From Symsagittifera roscoffensis (lineage: Eukaryota; Xenacoelomorpha; Acoela; Convolutidae): a DNA stretch of 64,000 nucleotides. Where the stretch lies: positions 4,812,580 to 4,876,579 of the forward strand of contig NC_087063.1 in the NCBI RefSeq assembly GCF_963678635.1, given 5' to 3'. Below the pieces are notes generated by a model. It saw only the letters and a program-made list of their open reading frames with translations. It was not told where the DNA came from and ran no database searches. Of this stretch, positions 28,601 to 35,957 are shown piece after piece; position 1 is the stretch's first letter, and each line of letters begins with the position of its first letter. The position numbers were made by a program, and so were the translations under genes.

Positions 28601-31600
28601 TATGCGTTCCCGGCCAACTTAGCCTGGAGGTAATGAATATCCCTGTGACGGCAAAGGTCGTTTCAAGGGGAACACATTTTGAACTTTACCCTCGGCACTT
28701 TTCATGTTGGTTGTATGCTTACCAATCGGTTTGTTGAGTTTTTTTTTCGTTTTGGAAAAATATTTCTCAATATTTCCCAGAAACTTCTACTGATTTTCAA
28801 AAAGGGTATCAATTGAAAGACCGCCTACTCGCCTGTGTGCCTTTATATTCCCCTAGAGTCCACTTTTTACTTAACCCCTCTGTCTGCAGCCTTTGAAAAT
28901 GTCTGTCGAGGAGTATTCGACCCATGTTTTTTTATTTTTTTTTGTTTTCTCAAAAATCTACATTGCATGTGAGGGGATGATTTCAAAAAACATCCCAAAA
29001 TTTTTTTTTTGAATATTTTTTTAAAGAAATTTTCCCTCATATTTTTATAACTTACAATAACGCATAAACCTTTAAATGCAGTCGAAACATTCAGGCCTTG
29101 GCCCTGATACGAGCAGACTTGTGGTTTTAGGCAGAAAGACAGAATTTGTTCGCGCTGATTGAGGAGCAGAAACTAGCCATTACTAAACTGGAGAAAGAAA
29201 CATTGAATCTGAAGGCATCAAGAGGGCACTCTAGAAGTGCTTCTGCCCAGCCGCCAATGAACTCCAACTTAACTGTGATACAGGCAGAGAAGGAAGACTC
29301 GGTGAGAATTGGTCAACACCTTTTAATTTAAGTATAGGGTTAAGTATAAGTATGAGAAAAAACTTGAAATTGGTAATGCGAAAGTCTAAAACGCTAAACG
29401 CCTGAAAACAGACAATATGTGTCTAATGGCGATCTACCAAAATGAGCTGCATGTTGTAAAAGAAATATATAAAAAGTTGTGATATGTTTTGGATACAATT
29501 TATTATGACTGTCATTATATATGGCGCAAAAAAAAACAAAATCATAGCGCAGCTAACTGATAGTCGAGAATCACAATTTTTGAATTGATTTAATACTGCT
29601 TCAATTTTGCAAAAATTGGTATCTACAATGCATAGCCATCGATGGGTAGTTAAACAAATCATAAACAAATAAATTGAAAAGTGCAATGCAAAGCAAGAAA
29701 ACATTTTTAGTAGTTTTTTACTCTTAACCTAATCAGTGTCACAACGAACTTCGAACCAAACGATTGAGCGGAAGAAAGCTTATCTCGGACCCTTTTCTTT
29801 GTACTCGTCTATAGATAGTCGTACGTTATCTTAATTGCTTATTAGCTGGACTCTGAAACTGGAACATATGTCAACAACAACAACAACAACGTGGAAAATG
29901 TGCACAATGGTGACGATGTAATGGGTCCCGATGACGTCACAGACGAGGACCACGTGAGCGCATTCCAACAGCACGTGGAGAGTGTGAGAGCCAATGTGCA
30001 GATTGCACTGACCAGATATCTGGAGGCAGTCCACGTCTTCCAGAGTCATGGGTGAGTGAGAGCAAAGTCTAATCAAGTTGTCATCTTATAACATTGATAG
30101 CAGGCTGCTATGTAAGTTTCAAAGTTTCAAGGAACTAAAACAAAACTGGTCTGAAAAACTGTTTTCGGACCAATTTTGCTCTAAATTGTTCTGAATTGCC
30201 AAAAGTTTGGACAGGTTTTCTCGACACTGAGGCAACTTCTCTGATATTTATTTTTAGAATCCGTATCACGATAATTCATCAGAAAAGTGGATAATTGTAT
30301 GTGTGTGTGTGTGGTTTAGGAACAAAGATGGTTTCATGCTGGAGACGAAGCATATTTTGACCCACGGGAAAGAATGTCTGGATCAAATCCAGCAGATAGC
30401 AGAGAAATATGTCATAATGCCTACCAGAGTGAGTAACTGACTATTAAAGATGTTTTTTGTAAGAATACATCGTTTCAGATAAACTAGAATGTTTTTGAAC
30501 TGTTTGTTTGTTATTTTTTTTTGTAAGAGAAAGCCAAGGATTGTTTTCTCATCTCTCCTTAAAAACGGAGACGGTTGAGTTTTGAAATATGCAGTATGAC
30601 AAAAACAGCTTCTTTTTTTGAGAGATGATCGTTCAGTTGTTTTTGGGCTGCTTGTTCCCACAACGAGAAAGAATTTTGTTTCCGGCATGTTTTTTTTTCA
30701 CACAAAAAAGCTTTACGGGATAATTTTTCATTCAGGATTAAGTACTACAATGAACTTTGTACGGCGTTGTGCTTCATCATATTTAAGCCCTAAAGATGCG
30801 GAAATTTGTTTTTAAGATATCGTCACGCAGTTTGCTGTCGCTGAACGAGAAGCTCATCCAGCAGAATCGCGACTTAACCGACGTCGTTTCTCTCCTCACA
30901 AACGAGAGAATTGCTCTGCAAAGAAAAGTAGACGAATGCAATATGAAATCAAACTGCTCGCAGTCAACTGAACTGCAACTACAGAAAGTTTATGCTTCGT
31001 TTCTACGTGCAGACAGCAGAAGGAAGAATCTGCTTTATCAGAAGAGGTATCTGTTGCTGTTAATTGAGGGCTTCAGGTCCTATGAGGATTCGGCCCTGAG
31101 GATGATTTCAGAGATGGGACTGCTGTCTGCGGATACATTTACGAGTGATTTAACGAGTGGGTCTTTGCTGTGCAGAAATGTACCCATAACGCCATACAGA
31201 AGGTATGAGTCTATAGTTAATGCCAAATTGTTGGCAATGTCCTTTTCGGTCGACGAATCTGAACAAAGTTAATGAACCTAAAACTGCTCATTTCGACGTC
31301 TGTTTACATTTGCGATCAGCTTAGTGTGTTATAACGAACCTTCTTTTTTTTCTAGTTTAACTCGCAAATAAAAGTGTTCAGTAAAAGTGGAAATTTATTG
31401 ATTTGGAAATTTCTTTGTAGAATTGGAAATTGCATAGCATCTGCTCTCTGCTTAATATGTGGCTAGTGATTTGTTCTTATTAAGCTTCCGTGGCTGAGTA
31501 GTTGTTGTGTGAAGTCTCCTAACCTCTAGGTAGCAGGTTCGAATATCAGAGGTTGCCGCATATATATATATATATTTTTTTACTAATTCGGGGCTTATTT

Positions 31601-34600
31601 ATGATTTTTATTATTGCAATTTATAGAGCTGCTTTTTGTCGTGTTCTTGCAAGTATTGCGAAGCGAAGCTTTGCCTATGTTTTTAAGAGTAAAATTTGTT
31701 TTTTTTTTGCAGGAAAAAGTCAAATTTGTTCACGCTCTCTGTTGATTTTCGCAGCTTGACTTGTGATTTCTTTTTAAGCTCAGTGCATTTCCATTGTTGA
31801 AAGGAAAGCAAACTCCACTATCGAACAGCAAAAGTGTTAAGGTCTCGATAATTGTGATCGATTTCTGATTTCGAAATGGAAATTAATTATCAGATTTCCC
31901 AGCAAATTTAAAGTTTTACGTATTGATGCAGTTTTCTCAAATTGGGTTAGTTTAAACAAAAAAGTGTCCATCATAAATTGGTCTACAAATTCAGAGCTTT
32001 AATCCCATCTATTTTTTTTTGAAATTCAAAGGTTGAATGCTCTTGAAAAACAAGTCAGTTTTTTTCAGTGTTCTTGCGTTCCTTACTCTTTTCCAATTAT
32101 TAGTTGGCTATGTTATTTGTTTGTCGGCTTTATTGATTTTGTCCTAGTTTTTGTCAGCTTTCTTGTCGGGTGTTATATTTCTGTAACTTTTTTGGTACAC
32201 TTTTTGAATACTTTCTTCTTCATTCGAAATTTTTTTTCTCTTTAAATTCGCCCTTTTATAAGAGCAATGAACGTAGTGAATACTCTTATATAGGTCTTAC
32301 TGATTTTTTCAGGAAAAAGTCTTAAAATGTGCATAAAAGTCTCAAATAACTACAGATGTGCTTTCATGCATATTGATGCACTTATGAATGCACGTAGGAA
32401 TTTATGCACTTTTTGAGCTCAATTGAAATTCATCTGCTGAAAGTGACGTAAACAGCACTCTACAAATACGAACATAGAAATGGCGCAAAAATTCGTGAAC
32501 GATTTCTAGTTTCGAAAGAGGAATTTATTTTTAAGATTTCCTGCGGAATAAAAACTTTACCTGTTGATCCAGTTTTCTCATGTTGGTTTAAAATTATCTA
32601 AAATGCGCCAATCATAAATCGTTCTAGAAATTACTTGCGTTCCTGGCACTTTTCCAATCTTCGATTGGCTATGTTCCAAATTATCACTAATTCCAGACGT
32701 AAAAACCGTTTCCAAAAAACTAATAAAACTAAAAATTTACAGTTTTTGACCGATTAAATAGCTCAAGATCGCCGATAATGCCAACAAATTGGCACTAACT
32801 ATAAATTAGAATTATTGCCTCTATCTGCATGTCTGTTCGGATCAAAAATGATGACACCGAATGAAAACTTTGATTTTTTGTTTTTGTAAAGCAAATCCAC
32901 AAATAAAAGCTGAAATTTTCAGAGGGATTGCTCCGGTCTTTTTGTTATTGTAAGTTCAGAAATAATATTCAAGTCAATTTTTTGGTTTTAAAGTTTTTTG
33001 AACAATCAGATTCAAGCATTGCAATTCGGTTTTAATGCAATCAAAAGCATCAAGTTTGGATCAAAGAACAAAAAATGTTTTTCAAGCGGCGATGAACGTA
33101 ATGAAGACACGTATTTTGGTAGTTTTTTTTCAGAACAGTCTAAAAGATGGATCGCGCTACATTTGATCTTATGATGTTTTACTTTTGCTTTATTTCCAAG
33201 ATCAATTAAATTTCATTTCTTAGAAGCAAGGCAAAATCCTTATCGCACAGCAACAAAAGTGGAAACGTTTTGAAGAACGTGAATGATTCTAGCTTCAAAA
33301 GTGGATTTTAGTTTTCTGATTTCCTACCGAATAAAATAATTAACTTTGATCTAGTTTTCTCTAAATTGATAACTTATAAGATAAAAGTGTCAATCATTTA
33401 AATTCTGAAATTTCTAGAGTTTCAAAACGATTCAATTTTTTCTTGATTTTCGAAAGTTTTTTTCCTGTTTTTTCGAGTTCATTAACAATTTTGTAACAGT
33501 TTATTGGCAATGTGTTGGATATTATTAGGAACATTAAGTTTAGGCGGCGCCTTTTCCGCCTACTTTAGTGTTTTCCCGCCTTTTTCTATGAAGATATACT
33601 AGCGTTTTTCTGAGAAAACCAACAGTGCGTGGCCGTTATGTCTTATTTCACTGTTCAGTATGTTGCGCATGCTTCATATGAAGTTTCTTTGAGAGGAAAT
33701 GTTGCTTCAAACTTATGTTCGTGCAGTTCAATATCAAACTTTTTTGAATATTTCTGATAATGAAAATCTCAAGTACTCCGCCTTTTTTCCGCCTAAAAAG
33801 GCCGCCTATTTAAGTAAGCATGGTTCCGCCTCAGTTTGATGTTCCTGGATATTATAGTTTATTCTCGAGTGAATTGAATATTTATTGTTTATTGTGTGAC
33901 TAGATTGAAAGGGGCTGTGCGTGCTGTGATGGCTGTGTGGCGAATGAAACAGTTGGTGTTCAAGTGGAGACATATCTGCAACCCCACCATACCCAAGCAT
34001 ATCCCCCCAACAGCCACTCACATGTCGACTGCTGCTGCGGCTGCTGCCAAATCACTCTCTCAAAGCTCGCTCTCTGTCTACACTGATGAAGCAAGAGGAA
34101 AAATGGGAAACAACTCTTCCGAAAGGTAGACAAACAGGCTTCTTTATAGTAAAACCACAAACAAAAGGATTAGTTAAAAAAAACAAGAAAACTATCAAGA
34201 TTTTTTAACACTCATTTCATTGGTGGAATTTACTGATTAGCTGTTTGTCATTTTATTGCTACCTGTGGTCTGTAAAAACTTTTCGACACATTTTGCGAGA
34301 GTTTTTTTTAACTACTTTTCTATCCTTTTCCCAGTTTTATTCTTACTTTTTCAAATTTGCAACAACAAGTTATTGTCTTGAAATAGTTGATTAGACAGGA
34401 ACTGTTTAGGATCACTTGTGGTAGTGGTCGTACCTGGAATGTCAAGCACGGATCCAACACCAGAAACGGACAGCCACAGCAATCACTAGTCGAGTCAGTG
34501 GCTCTTAGCAACACTTCACATTGCACGTATACCAAAAGTCCTCAAAGTGGTCCAGCAATCAACCAACAATCCAAAAGAGGTGGTCACAATCAGGGGTCAC

Positions 34601-34929
34601 AAAATGCTGCCAACCCAGGATTCTGGGTACCTGCCACTTGTTCAGAATCGAACGAAGAGACAGCTCACAAAGGTCAAACAGAGGTCAAAGTCACCAAAGG
34701 TCAATCGGGGAAAGGTCAAAAGAAGCCAAATAGTAACCAACCTGGAGGTCACTCGAGTGAACATAACAGAACTGGGAGTGGCGACTTTGAAGATCCTTTA
34801 GTGTCGCGTTACAGAAACAGACTGACAGAGATGCAGCATAAGCTGTCGAGTATTAACTGTGACCTTGGCAAGAGCAATCAGCCCCAACAAGGAAAATCTT
34901 CAACTCACTCGCCTCAGCACAAGCGCTGA
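1..34929 (+). CDS. Pericentrin/AKAP9/PLP-like centrosomal scaffold, 3' part (25 exons)
   Basis: Giant coiled-coil scaffold that recruits gamma-tubulin and other factors to the centrosome. The 5' end lies outside the window. Exons: 1-1623, 2063-2415, 3246-3371, 6173-6292, 7615-7685, 7998-8753, 9120-9272, 9616-10445, 10750-10929, 12257-12383, 14577-14787, 17007-17183, 17555-17796, 17927-18315, 20264-20483, 21372-21474, 21711-21974, 22222-22372, 27223-27418, 29131-29301, 29846-30051, 30320-30428, 30817-31202, 33904-34125, 34410-34929. Every junction is GT-AG and phases match throughout, giving about 2,635 residues. Exons 1-20 encode mostly charged heptad coiled coil. Exons 23-24 encode the PACT domain, which in the family gives centrosome targeting and calmodulin binding. 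Pericentrin and AKAP9 cannot be separated from this part alone; many invertebrates have one such gene. Symmetric cassette exons could have been missed. Introns at 1624-2062, 2416-3245, 8754-9119, 9273-9615, 10446-10749, 17184-17554, 20484-21371 and 30429-30816 are AT-rich and hold nothing I can name. Confidence 0.88.
2063..2415 (+). CDS. Pericentrin-like exon 2
   Basis: Acceptor TTTAG, donor GTGAGT. It takes phase 2 and ends phase 1. It encodes a short helix (VVEHDAVVDVLDQVAKEQM) followed by a polar, probably unstructured segment. Confidence 0.8.
3246..3371 (+). CDS. Pericentrin-like exon 3
   Basis: Acceptor TTTTGCAG, donor GTATGT, phase 1 to phase 1. The phase-matched frame encodes a polar segment containing SNNNEDNSADWDTRSATPAG. 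The other frames across this stretch are spurious. Confidence 0.75.
3404..3490 (+). mobile_element. Truncated end of the hAT-like MITE
   Basis: It begins CAGGGGCGGATTT and matches the first about 85 bases of the complete MITE at 48236-48616 with scattered changes, then stops. No matching right end is nearby, so it is a fragment. It lies in pericentrin intron 3. Confidence 0.65.
3690..4012 (+). repeat. R1 dispersed repeat with tRNA-derived core
   Basis: One of four related copies (also 12745-13042, 26380-26995, 31331-31690). The core at about 3827-3897 has an A-box-like TTGCTGAATGG and a B-box-like GGTTCGGATTT at tRNA-like spacing. The 3' part carries the short palindromic TGCGAAGCCCAGCTTCGCA followed by CTGTGT. 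Confidence 0.6.
4205..4995 (+). repeat. R2 dispersed repeat, two partial copies
   Basis: Two adjacent degenerate copies (about 4205-4480 and 4550-4995) of a family found at least ten times in the window. Landmarks in order: CTTATATA, then TTGACTTTTGATTTC, then a CCAGTTTTCTCAAATTGG-like block, then CATTGACTCTTTTC. No coding capacity is seen. The rest of this intron (5000-6172) is AT-rich with weak pieces of the same family. Confidence 0.55.
6173..6292 (+). CDS. Pericentrin-like exon 4
   Basis: Acceptor GTTTCAG, donor GTCAGT, phase 1 in and out. It encodes GGNRVRRRSVGLARNLTQYT and about 20 further residues. It is the only open, phase-compatible exon seen between exons 3 and 5. Confidence 0.65.
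6293..7614 (+). other. Pericentrin-like intron 4
   Basis: T-rich intron. A possible tiny exon at about 7261-7291 (CTGCAG before, GTAAGC after) hits a stop in the required phase and is not included. Nothing else is recognised. Confidence 0.6.
7615..7685 (+). CDS. Pericentrin-like exon 5
   Basis: Acceptor TTTTTTAG, donor GTAGAA, phase 1 to 0. It encodes a short amphipathic helix (SSQELKSCAESLLQKLTSDV). Confidence 0.72.
7998..8753 (+). CDS. Pericentrin-like exon 6
   Basis: Acceptor ACACCAG, phase 0. It encodes a basic helical segment, then an acidic linker, then over 100 residues of coiled coil. Two in-phase donors are possible: GTTAGA after 8711 and GTGAAA after 8753. The last 42 bases look more intronic than exonic, so the true end may be 8711. 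Confidence 0.75.
9120..9272 (+). CDS. Pericentrin-like exon 7
   Basis: Acceptor TTTTTTCAG, donor GTAAGA, phase 0 to 0. It encodes 51 residues of coiled coil (GEKDSQIQRLKGEIVILSEK). Confidence 0.82.
9616..10445 (+). CDS. Pericentrin-like exon 8
   Basis: Acceptor GTTGCAG, donor GTACGT, phase 0 to 2. It encodes about 276 residues of almost continuous coiled coil, interrupted by a basic NSRSKPERRKS segment. Confidence 0.85.
10750..10929 (+). CDS. Pericentrin-like exon 9
   Basis: Acceptor TGTTTTCAG, donor GTGAGA, phase 2 to 2. It encodes 60 residues of charged coiled coil (LEEEQRGRAEVAERSHVDIS). Confidence 0.82.
10930..12256 (+). other. Pericentrin-like intron 9
   Basis: AT-rich with no convincing coding signal or named repeat. 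A polypyrimidine/G run lies at about 12190-12205. Confidence 0.55.
12257..12383 (+). CDS. Pericentrin-like exon 10
   Basis: Acceptor TTAACAG, donor GTTAGT, phase 2 to 0. It encodes coiled coil (VSELSLIRDNHEENSKLLKQ). Confidence 0.82.
12745..13042 (+). repeat. R1 dispersed repeat copy
   Basis: Related to the repeats at 3690 and 31331: it shares GGAAATTGCATAGCATCTG and the terminal GCGAAGCAAAGCTTCGCC palindrome. The tRNA-like core (about 12860-12930) is badly decayed. Confidence 0.55.
13047..13215 (+). repeat. R3 dispersed repeat copy
   Basis: Shares TAAAAATCAAAAACTTAAAC, CTCGACTCTGGGACA and ATCACGACTGAAAGG with copies at 48893-49040 and 60186-60340. No coding potential. The rest of this intron (13216-14576) shows a region at 13720-14030 that resembles 26395-26720, and otherwise nothing named. 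Confidence 0.55.
14577..14787 (+). CDS. Pericentrin-like exon 11
   Basis: Acceptor TTGTATAG, donor GTTAGT, phase 0 to 1. It encodes coiled coil that ends in a proline-rich break (SIPPPTPNLALQSPIG). Confidence 0.82.
14914..15033. repeat. Fold-back element, about 50 bp arms
   Basis: Inverted repeat: left arm about 14914-14965 and right arm about 14982-15033 share GAGGTTTAACTAACAAATTG and its complement with few mismatches, around a short AT spacer. A third right-arm-like copy lies at 15193-15240. It would form a stable hairpin in pericentrin pre-mRNA. Confidence 0.7.
15523..16663. repeat. Large imperfect palindrome (foldback element)
   Basis: Left arm about 15523-16050 and right arm about 16122-16663 are inverted copies (about 530-540 bp each) around a 71 bp spacer. 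Landmarks present in both arms: GTTCCGACTTTCGATACGAA, TTTGTGCTCGGGGT, TTAACGCG/CGCGTTAA and CTGATACGAGCAGTCTTGT. Arms differ at scattered sites. No coding capacity. A single-arm relative lies at about 28970-29120. Confidence 0.85.
17007..17183 (+). CDS. Pericentrin-like exon 12
   Basis: Acceptor ATTTCAG, donor GTCAGT, phase 1 to 1. It encodes a Ser/Thr/Pro-rich, probably unstructured linker containing LLLQTPNRLSLGESPVVDA. Confidence 0.8.
17555..17796 (+). CDS. Pericentrin-like exon 13
   Basis: Acceptor GTTTTAG, donor GTAAAT, phase 1 to 0. It encodes an acidic linker followed by the start of a helical block (MELMELNQSLKDFIVQCNNL) that continues in exon 14. Confidence 0.8.
17927..18315 (+). 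CDS. Pericentrin-like exon 14
   Basis: Acceptor GTTTTAG, donor GTTAGT, phase 0 to 2. It encodes NDWRLDLLKCVQNIFIHEQQ, then coiled coil, then a Ser/Lys/Gly-rich linker. Confidence 0.8.
18316..20263 (+). other. Pericentrin-like intron 14 with an R2 repeat
   Basis: The distal part (about 19540-20230) is a copy of the long form of R2. It resembles 32140-32670 over GTCAGCTTTCT, a TTTTTGGTACACTTTT block, TGCATAAAAGTCTC and the CCAGTTTTCTCAAGTTGGGT block. The remainder is AT-rich with no signal. Confidence 0.5.
20264..20483 (+). CDS. Pericentrin-like exon 15
   Basis: Acceptor CACTTCAG, donor GTCAGT, phase 2 to 0. It encodes coiled coil (LEQKVQQLESELREQQVVGC) with a polar end. Confidence 0.82.
21372..21474 (+). 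CDS. Pericentrin-like exon 16
   Basis: Acceptor TTCTTAG, donor GTAAGA, phase 0 to 1. It encodes 34 residues of coiled coil (MREVCAQLEKNLDQEKQTVR). Confidence 0.82.
21711..21974 (+). CDS. Pericentrin-like exon 17
   Basis: Acceptor GCTTTTAG, phase 1. It encodes coiled coil (LKREVNKEREKSTAFEAEAD). The donor is taken as GTGGGT after 21974 because it gives the phase 1 that exon 18 needs. GTGTGG two bases earlier would break the frame. Confidence 0.78.
22222..22372 (+). CDS. Pericentrin-like exon 18
   Basis: Acceptor TGTTTAG, donor GTACTC, phase 1 to 2. It encodes coiled coil (CKNLEKSEKEMARRLQVKES). Confidence 0.8.
23004..24495 (+). repeat. 1.49 kb tandem duplication, unit 1
   Basis: The unit begins TCGGGATTTTTCTAGG and is repeated head-to-tail at 24496-25988. 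By eye the units differ only in homopolymer lengths. It contains an R2 copy (about 23330-24020) and a GC-rich hairpin at 23476-23522. It lies in pericentrin intron 18. Confidence 0.92.
23476..23522. repeat. GC-rich hairpin inside the tandem unit
   Basis: Nested inverted repeat: outer stem AAAAGAGCC / GGCTCTTTT and inner stem GGGCAC-GAA-GTGCCC, in otherwise AT-rich DNA. It is repeated in unit 2 at about 24969-25015. Confidence 0.7.
24496..25988 (+). repeat. 1.49 kb tandem duplication, unit 2
   Basis: Second unit, directly abutting unit 1. Differences seen are a T-run at about 24624, a T-run at about 25766 and an A/T-run near 25866. Both units end CTAAATTAATGCATTAAAA. The short open frames within it are mirrored in unit 1 and are not genes. 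Confidence 0.92.
26380..26995 (+). repeat. R1 dispersed repeat copy, extended
   Basis: Contains a tRNA-like core at about 26816-26885 (A-box-like GTGGCCGAGAGG, B-box-like AAGTTCGAAG) and the terminal TGCGAAGAGAAGCTTCGCC palindrome. The 5' part matches 13720-14030 around CATGTGCTTTGA. It lies in pericentrin intron 18. Confidence 0.55.
27223..27418 (+). CDS. Pericentrin-like exon 19
   Basis: Acceptor ATTGATAG, donor GTAGGC, phase 2 to 0. It encodes coiled coil (LEREADTREGQLEEARADKA). It follows the longest intron of the gene (4.85 kb), which carries the 1.49 kb tandem duplication. Confidence 0.82.
27662..27740 (+). repeat. R5 hairpin repeat
   Basis: Begins with a perfect 8 bp stem, 5 nt loop hairpin ACGCTTGC-GATTA-GCAAGCGT, then TATCAA and a GTTAACAACT block. 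The same order is found at 63704-63785. Function unknown. Confidence 0.5.
27748..27851 (+). repeat. R4 tRNA-like dispersed repeat
   Basis: Pairs with 28578-28665: shared TCATAATGA.TTCAAACT, TTCCCGG, AACTTAGCCT and the GTAA.GAATAT block. A B-box-like AGGTTCGAATC lies at the 3' end of this copy only. Probably a decayed tRNA-derived SINE. Confidence 0.5.
28090..28505 (+). repeat. R2 dispersed repeat copy
   Basis: Landmarks in order: TTGTTCACGCTCAATTTTGA, CTTGAACTG, CCATTGTTAAAAGGAAGGC, CCAGTTTTCTCAAATTGGGT, and TTCATTACTCTTTTCCAAC with TTGGCTATG. Confidence 0.65.
28970..29120 (+). repeat. Single-arm relative of the large palindrome
   Basis: Matches the inner part of the 15523-16050 arm: a GGGGATG block, a T/A-rich stretch, then CCTTTAAATGCAGTC, ACATTCAGG and CCTGATACGAGCAGACTTGT. 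It ends about 11 bases upstream of exon 20. Confidence 0.65.
29131..29301 (+). CDS. Pericentrin-like exon 20
   Basis: Acceptor GGTTTTAG, donor GTGAGA, phase 0 to 0. It encodes coiled coil (LIEEQKLAITKLEKETLNLK), then a Ser-rich segment. The acceptor lies about 11 bases from the end of a repeat fragment related to the 15523-16663 palindrome. Confidence 0.82.
29846..30051 (+). CDS. Pericentrin-like exon 21
   Basis: Acceptor CTTATTAG, donor GTGAGT, phase 0 to 2. It encodes an Asn/Asp-rich stretch with six consecutive Asn, then a helix (VRANVQIALTRYLEAVHVFQ) leading to the PACT region. Confidence 0.82.
30320..30428 (+). CDS. Pericentrin-like exon 22
   Basis: Acceptor GGTTTAG, directly after a (GT)n run; donor GTGAGT; phase 2 to 0. 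It encodes a helical segment (HILTHGKECLDQIQQIAEKY). Confidence 0.82.
30817..31202 (+). CDS. Pericentrin-like exon 23, PACT domain first half
   Basis: Acceptor GTTTTTAAG, donor GTATGA, phase 0 to 2. It contains SLNEKLIQQNRDLTDVVSLL, then the PACT hallmark FLRADSRRKNLLYQKRYLLL with LIEGFRSYEDSALRMI. This closely parallels pericentrin/AKAP9 PACT domains, which have an R-A-E-S-x-R-K-x-L-x-Y-Q-K-K-Y-L-L-L pattern here. A decayed copy of the start of this exon sits at 46807-46930. Confidence 0.9.
31331..31690 (+). repeat. R1 dispersed repeat copy
   Basis: Best-preserved R1 copy: CATAGCATCTGCTCTCTGCT, then tRNA-like core about 31484-31556 with A-box-like GTGGCTGAGTAG and B-box-like AGGTTCGAATAT, a short (TA)n, and the GCGAAGCGAAGCTTTGCC palindrome. 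Confidence 0.6.
31691..33500 (+). repeat. Three R2 repeat copies in pericentrin intron 23
   Basis: R2 copies at about 31690-32105, 32140-32670 and 33095-33500. The first follows directly after R1, the order also seen at 3690-4995. The third continues into duplicated segment A1 from 33161. Between them 32680-33090 is AT-rich without a signal. 33530-33840 has several CCGCCT motifs and no known element. Confidence 0.55.
33904..34125 (+). CDS. Pericentrin-like exon 24, PACT domain second half (copy A1)
   Basis: Acceptor GTGACTAG; phase 2 joins AG to A to restore an Arg. It encodes RLKGAVRAVMAVWRMKQLVF, the basic amphipathic helix that in pericentrin is the calmodulin-binding part of PACT. A polyalanine and Ser-rich tail follows. 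Donor GTAGAC, phase 2; reading straight on would hit an in-frame TAG at once. Duplicated at 38875-39096. Confidence 0.85.
34410..34929 (+). CDS. Pericentrin-like exon 25, C-terminal tail (copy A1)
   Basis: Acceptor CTGTTTAG, phase 2, ending at TGA. It encodes a Gln/Ser/Gly/Lys-rich tail with K-G-Q repeats and a short predicted helix (SRYRNRLTEMQHKLSSI). A comparable short helix near the C terminus is known in family members. Duplicated at 39381-39900. Confidence 0.75.
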
Positions 34930-35399
34930 ACTGAATCGAGATTGCTTCAGACGTTTATCGGATCTTCAGGATTGTGAAACATATGCAGATATAGATTCGT
35001 CGATTCTTTTTTTTGTGAAAGCTACTTTGCAAAACTTTATGCCATACTACTTAAGTTATAGAAGTTCGGAAAAAAGTGAGAGTAGTACATAAAATACTTA
35101 AAAATTTGGGCTATTAAAACTGTGCAATTTATTACAAGCGTTCCAAATAGTTACACGTTGGACAGATACTTAAATCTTATGCATATATTCGGGTTTCATA
35201 CGTTTTGCACATAATTGTTCGAAAAGTTTTAGCACGAGTTATTTTGACGTTTTTTTTGTTATTGATACATAGCTAATAACAGGATATTTTCTCAGAATGA
35301 TCAATGATGATTTCGTATTATTTTAATTGTTCAATGATTAATTAAATTTTGTTACAAAGCCACAGGTATTTTTTCATCTTAAGGTGAGGTTAGCTGATT

Positions 35400-35405
35400 A
35401 ATAAA
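35400..35405 (+). promoter_or_regulatory. Candidate polyadenylation signal, pericentrin-like gene
   Basis: AATAAA about 470 bases after the stop codon, the first canonical hexamer downstream. Preserved in A2 at 40371-40376. Confidence 0.5.
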
Positions 35406-35420
35406 ATTACTTTCCGTGCA

Positions 35421-35590
35421 GGACCAACCGTGAGTTAGGGTAATCTGTTTTCCGCAGCCAGTTCTCCGGACTCGTCCAACTGGACTCCTCCGGACACTGC
35501 GACTCCTCCAACCGTGATCGAAGTGGGATTCGATCGCATGACTCGCGTGTTGCCAGACGTGTGCCTAACCCACTCGGCCACGGCTGCTCT
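35421..35590 (-). mobile_element. tRNA-derived SINE-like element (copy B1)
   Basis: On the minus strand a tRNA-like head (35512-35590) carries A-box GTGGCCGAGTGG and B-box GATCGAATCCC, followed by a non-tRNA tail ending near GTTGGTCC. The acceptor and T stems do not pair well, so it is not a working tRNA gene. Matching element at 41838-41996. Confidence 0.65.
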
Positions 35591-35957
35591 TTTTGGACTC
35601 ATAAGCACGCTCCATATTTTAACAATATGATAACTTTTTAAACCTCTTATGATCTGTCCCAAAATCGCGCGAGAAAAATACGCCACCCTACGCCATAGTT
35701 ATTTCTTTACTCGAGTTACTTCCCATTCCGAATCGGTTTTGTGTGGCTAAATGGTTCTCCGGAAAGGTTAAATTTAGTATGAATTAGTAGATAATCTCGT
35801 GTAGTAATGTCATAGTCACATCAGATAGTTGTAATGTTAGTCTACCCATATAAAAACGTATAAAAACCGGAAGTTTATTGCGATATTGATTTTATAGCTT
35901 ATTGCTCAAACATTTCTTCAAAGTATGTTTTATTTATTTTGCTTTTCCAGAGTTTAA

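Larger units (their letters stand above)
33161..35416 (+). repeat. Segmental duplication, segment A1
   Basis: 2,256 bp segment repeated at 38132-40387 with only a few substitutions (for example at 33411, 35091 and 35168). It contains an R2 piece, pericentrin exons 24-25 and a polyadenylation signal. The encoded residues are identical in the two copies. Confidence 0.95.
34930..35957 (+). other. Gap between the pericentrin-like gene and SPOUT1 copy 1
   Basis: Holds the pericentrin 3' UTR to about 35416, an antisense tRNA-derived SINE-like element to about 35600, then a probable SPOUT1 upstream region. The last has two TATAAAAA motifs at 35849-35866, also present in copy 2 near 42268. Confidence 0.55.

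Noticed and set aside
33806-34021. Minus-strand His-rich frame repeated at 38777
   Set aside because: Antisense shadow of pericentrin exon 24.
35512-35590. Possible tRNA gene on the minus strand (also 41919-41996)
   Set aside because: A and B boxes are good but the acceptor and T stems do not pair and a non-tRNA tail follows; SINE-like instead.
35435-35686. 83-residue minus-strand open frame (AEWVRHTSGNTRV)
   Set aside because: It is translation through the tRNA-derived SINE; this kind of frame is a common artefact of such repeats.
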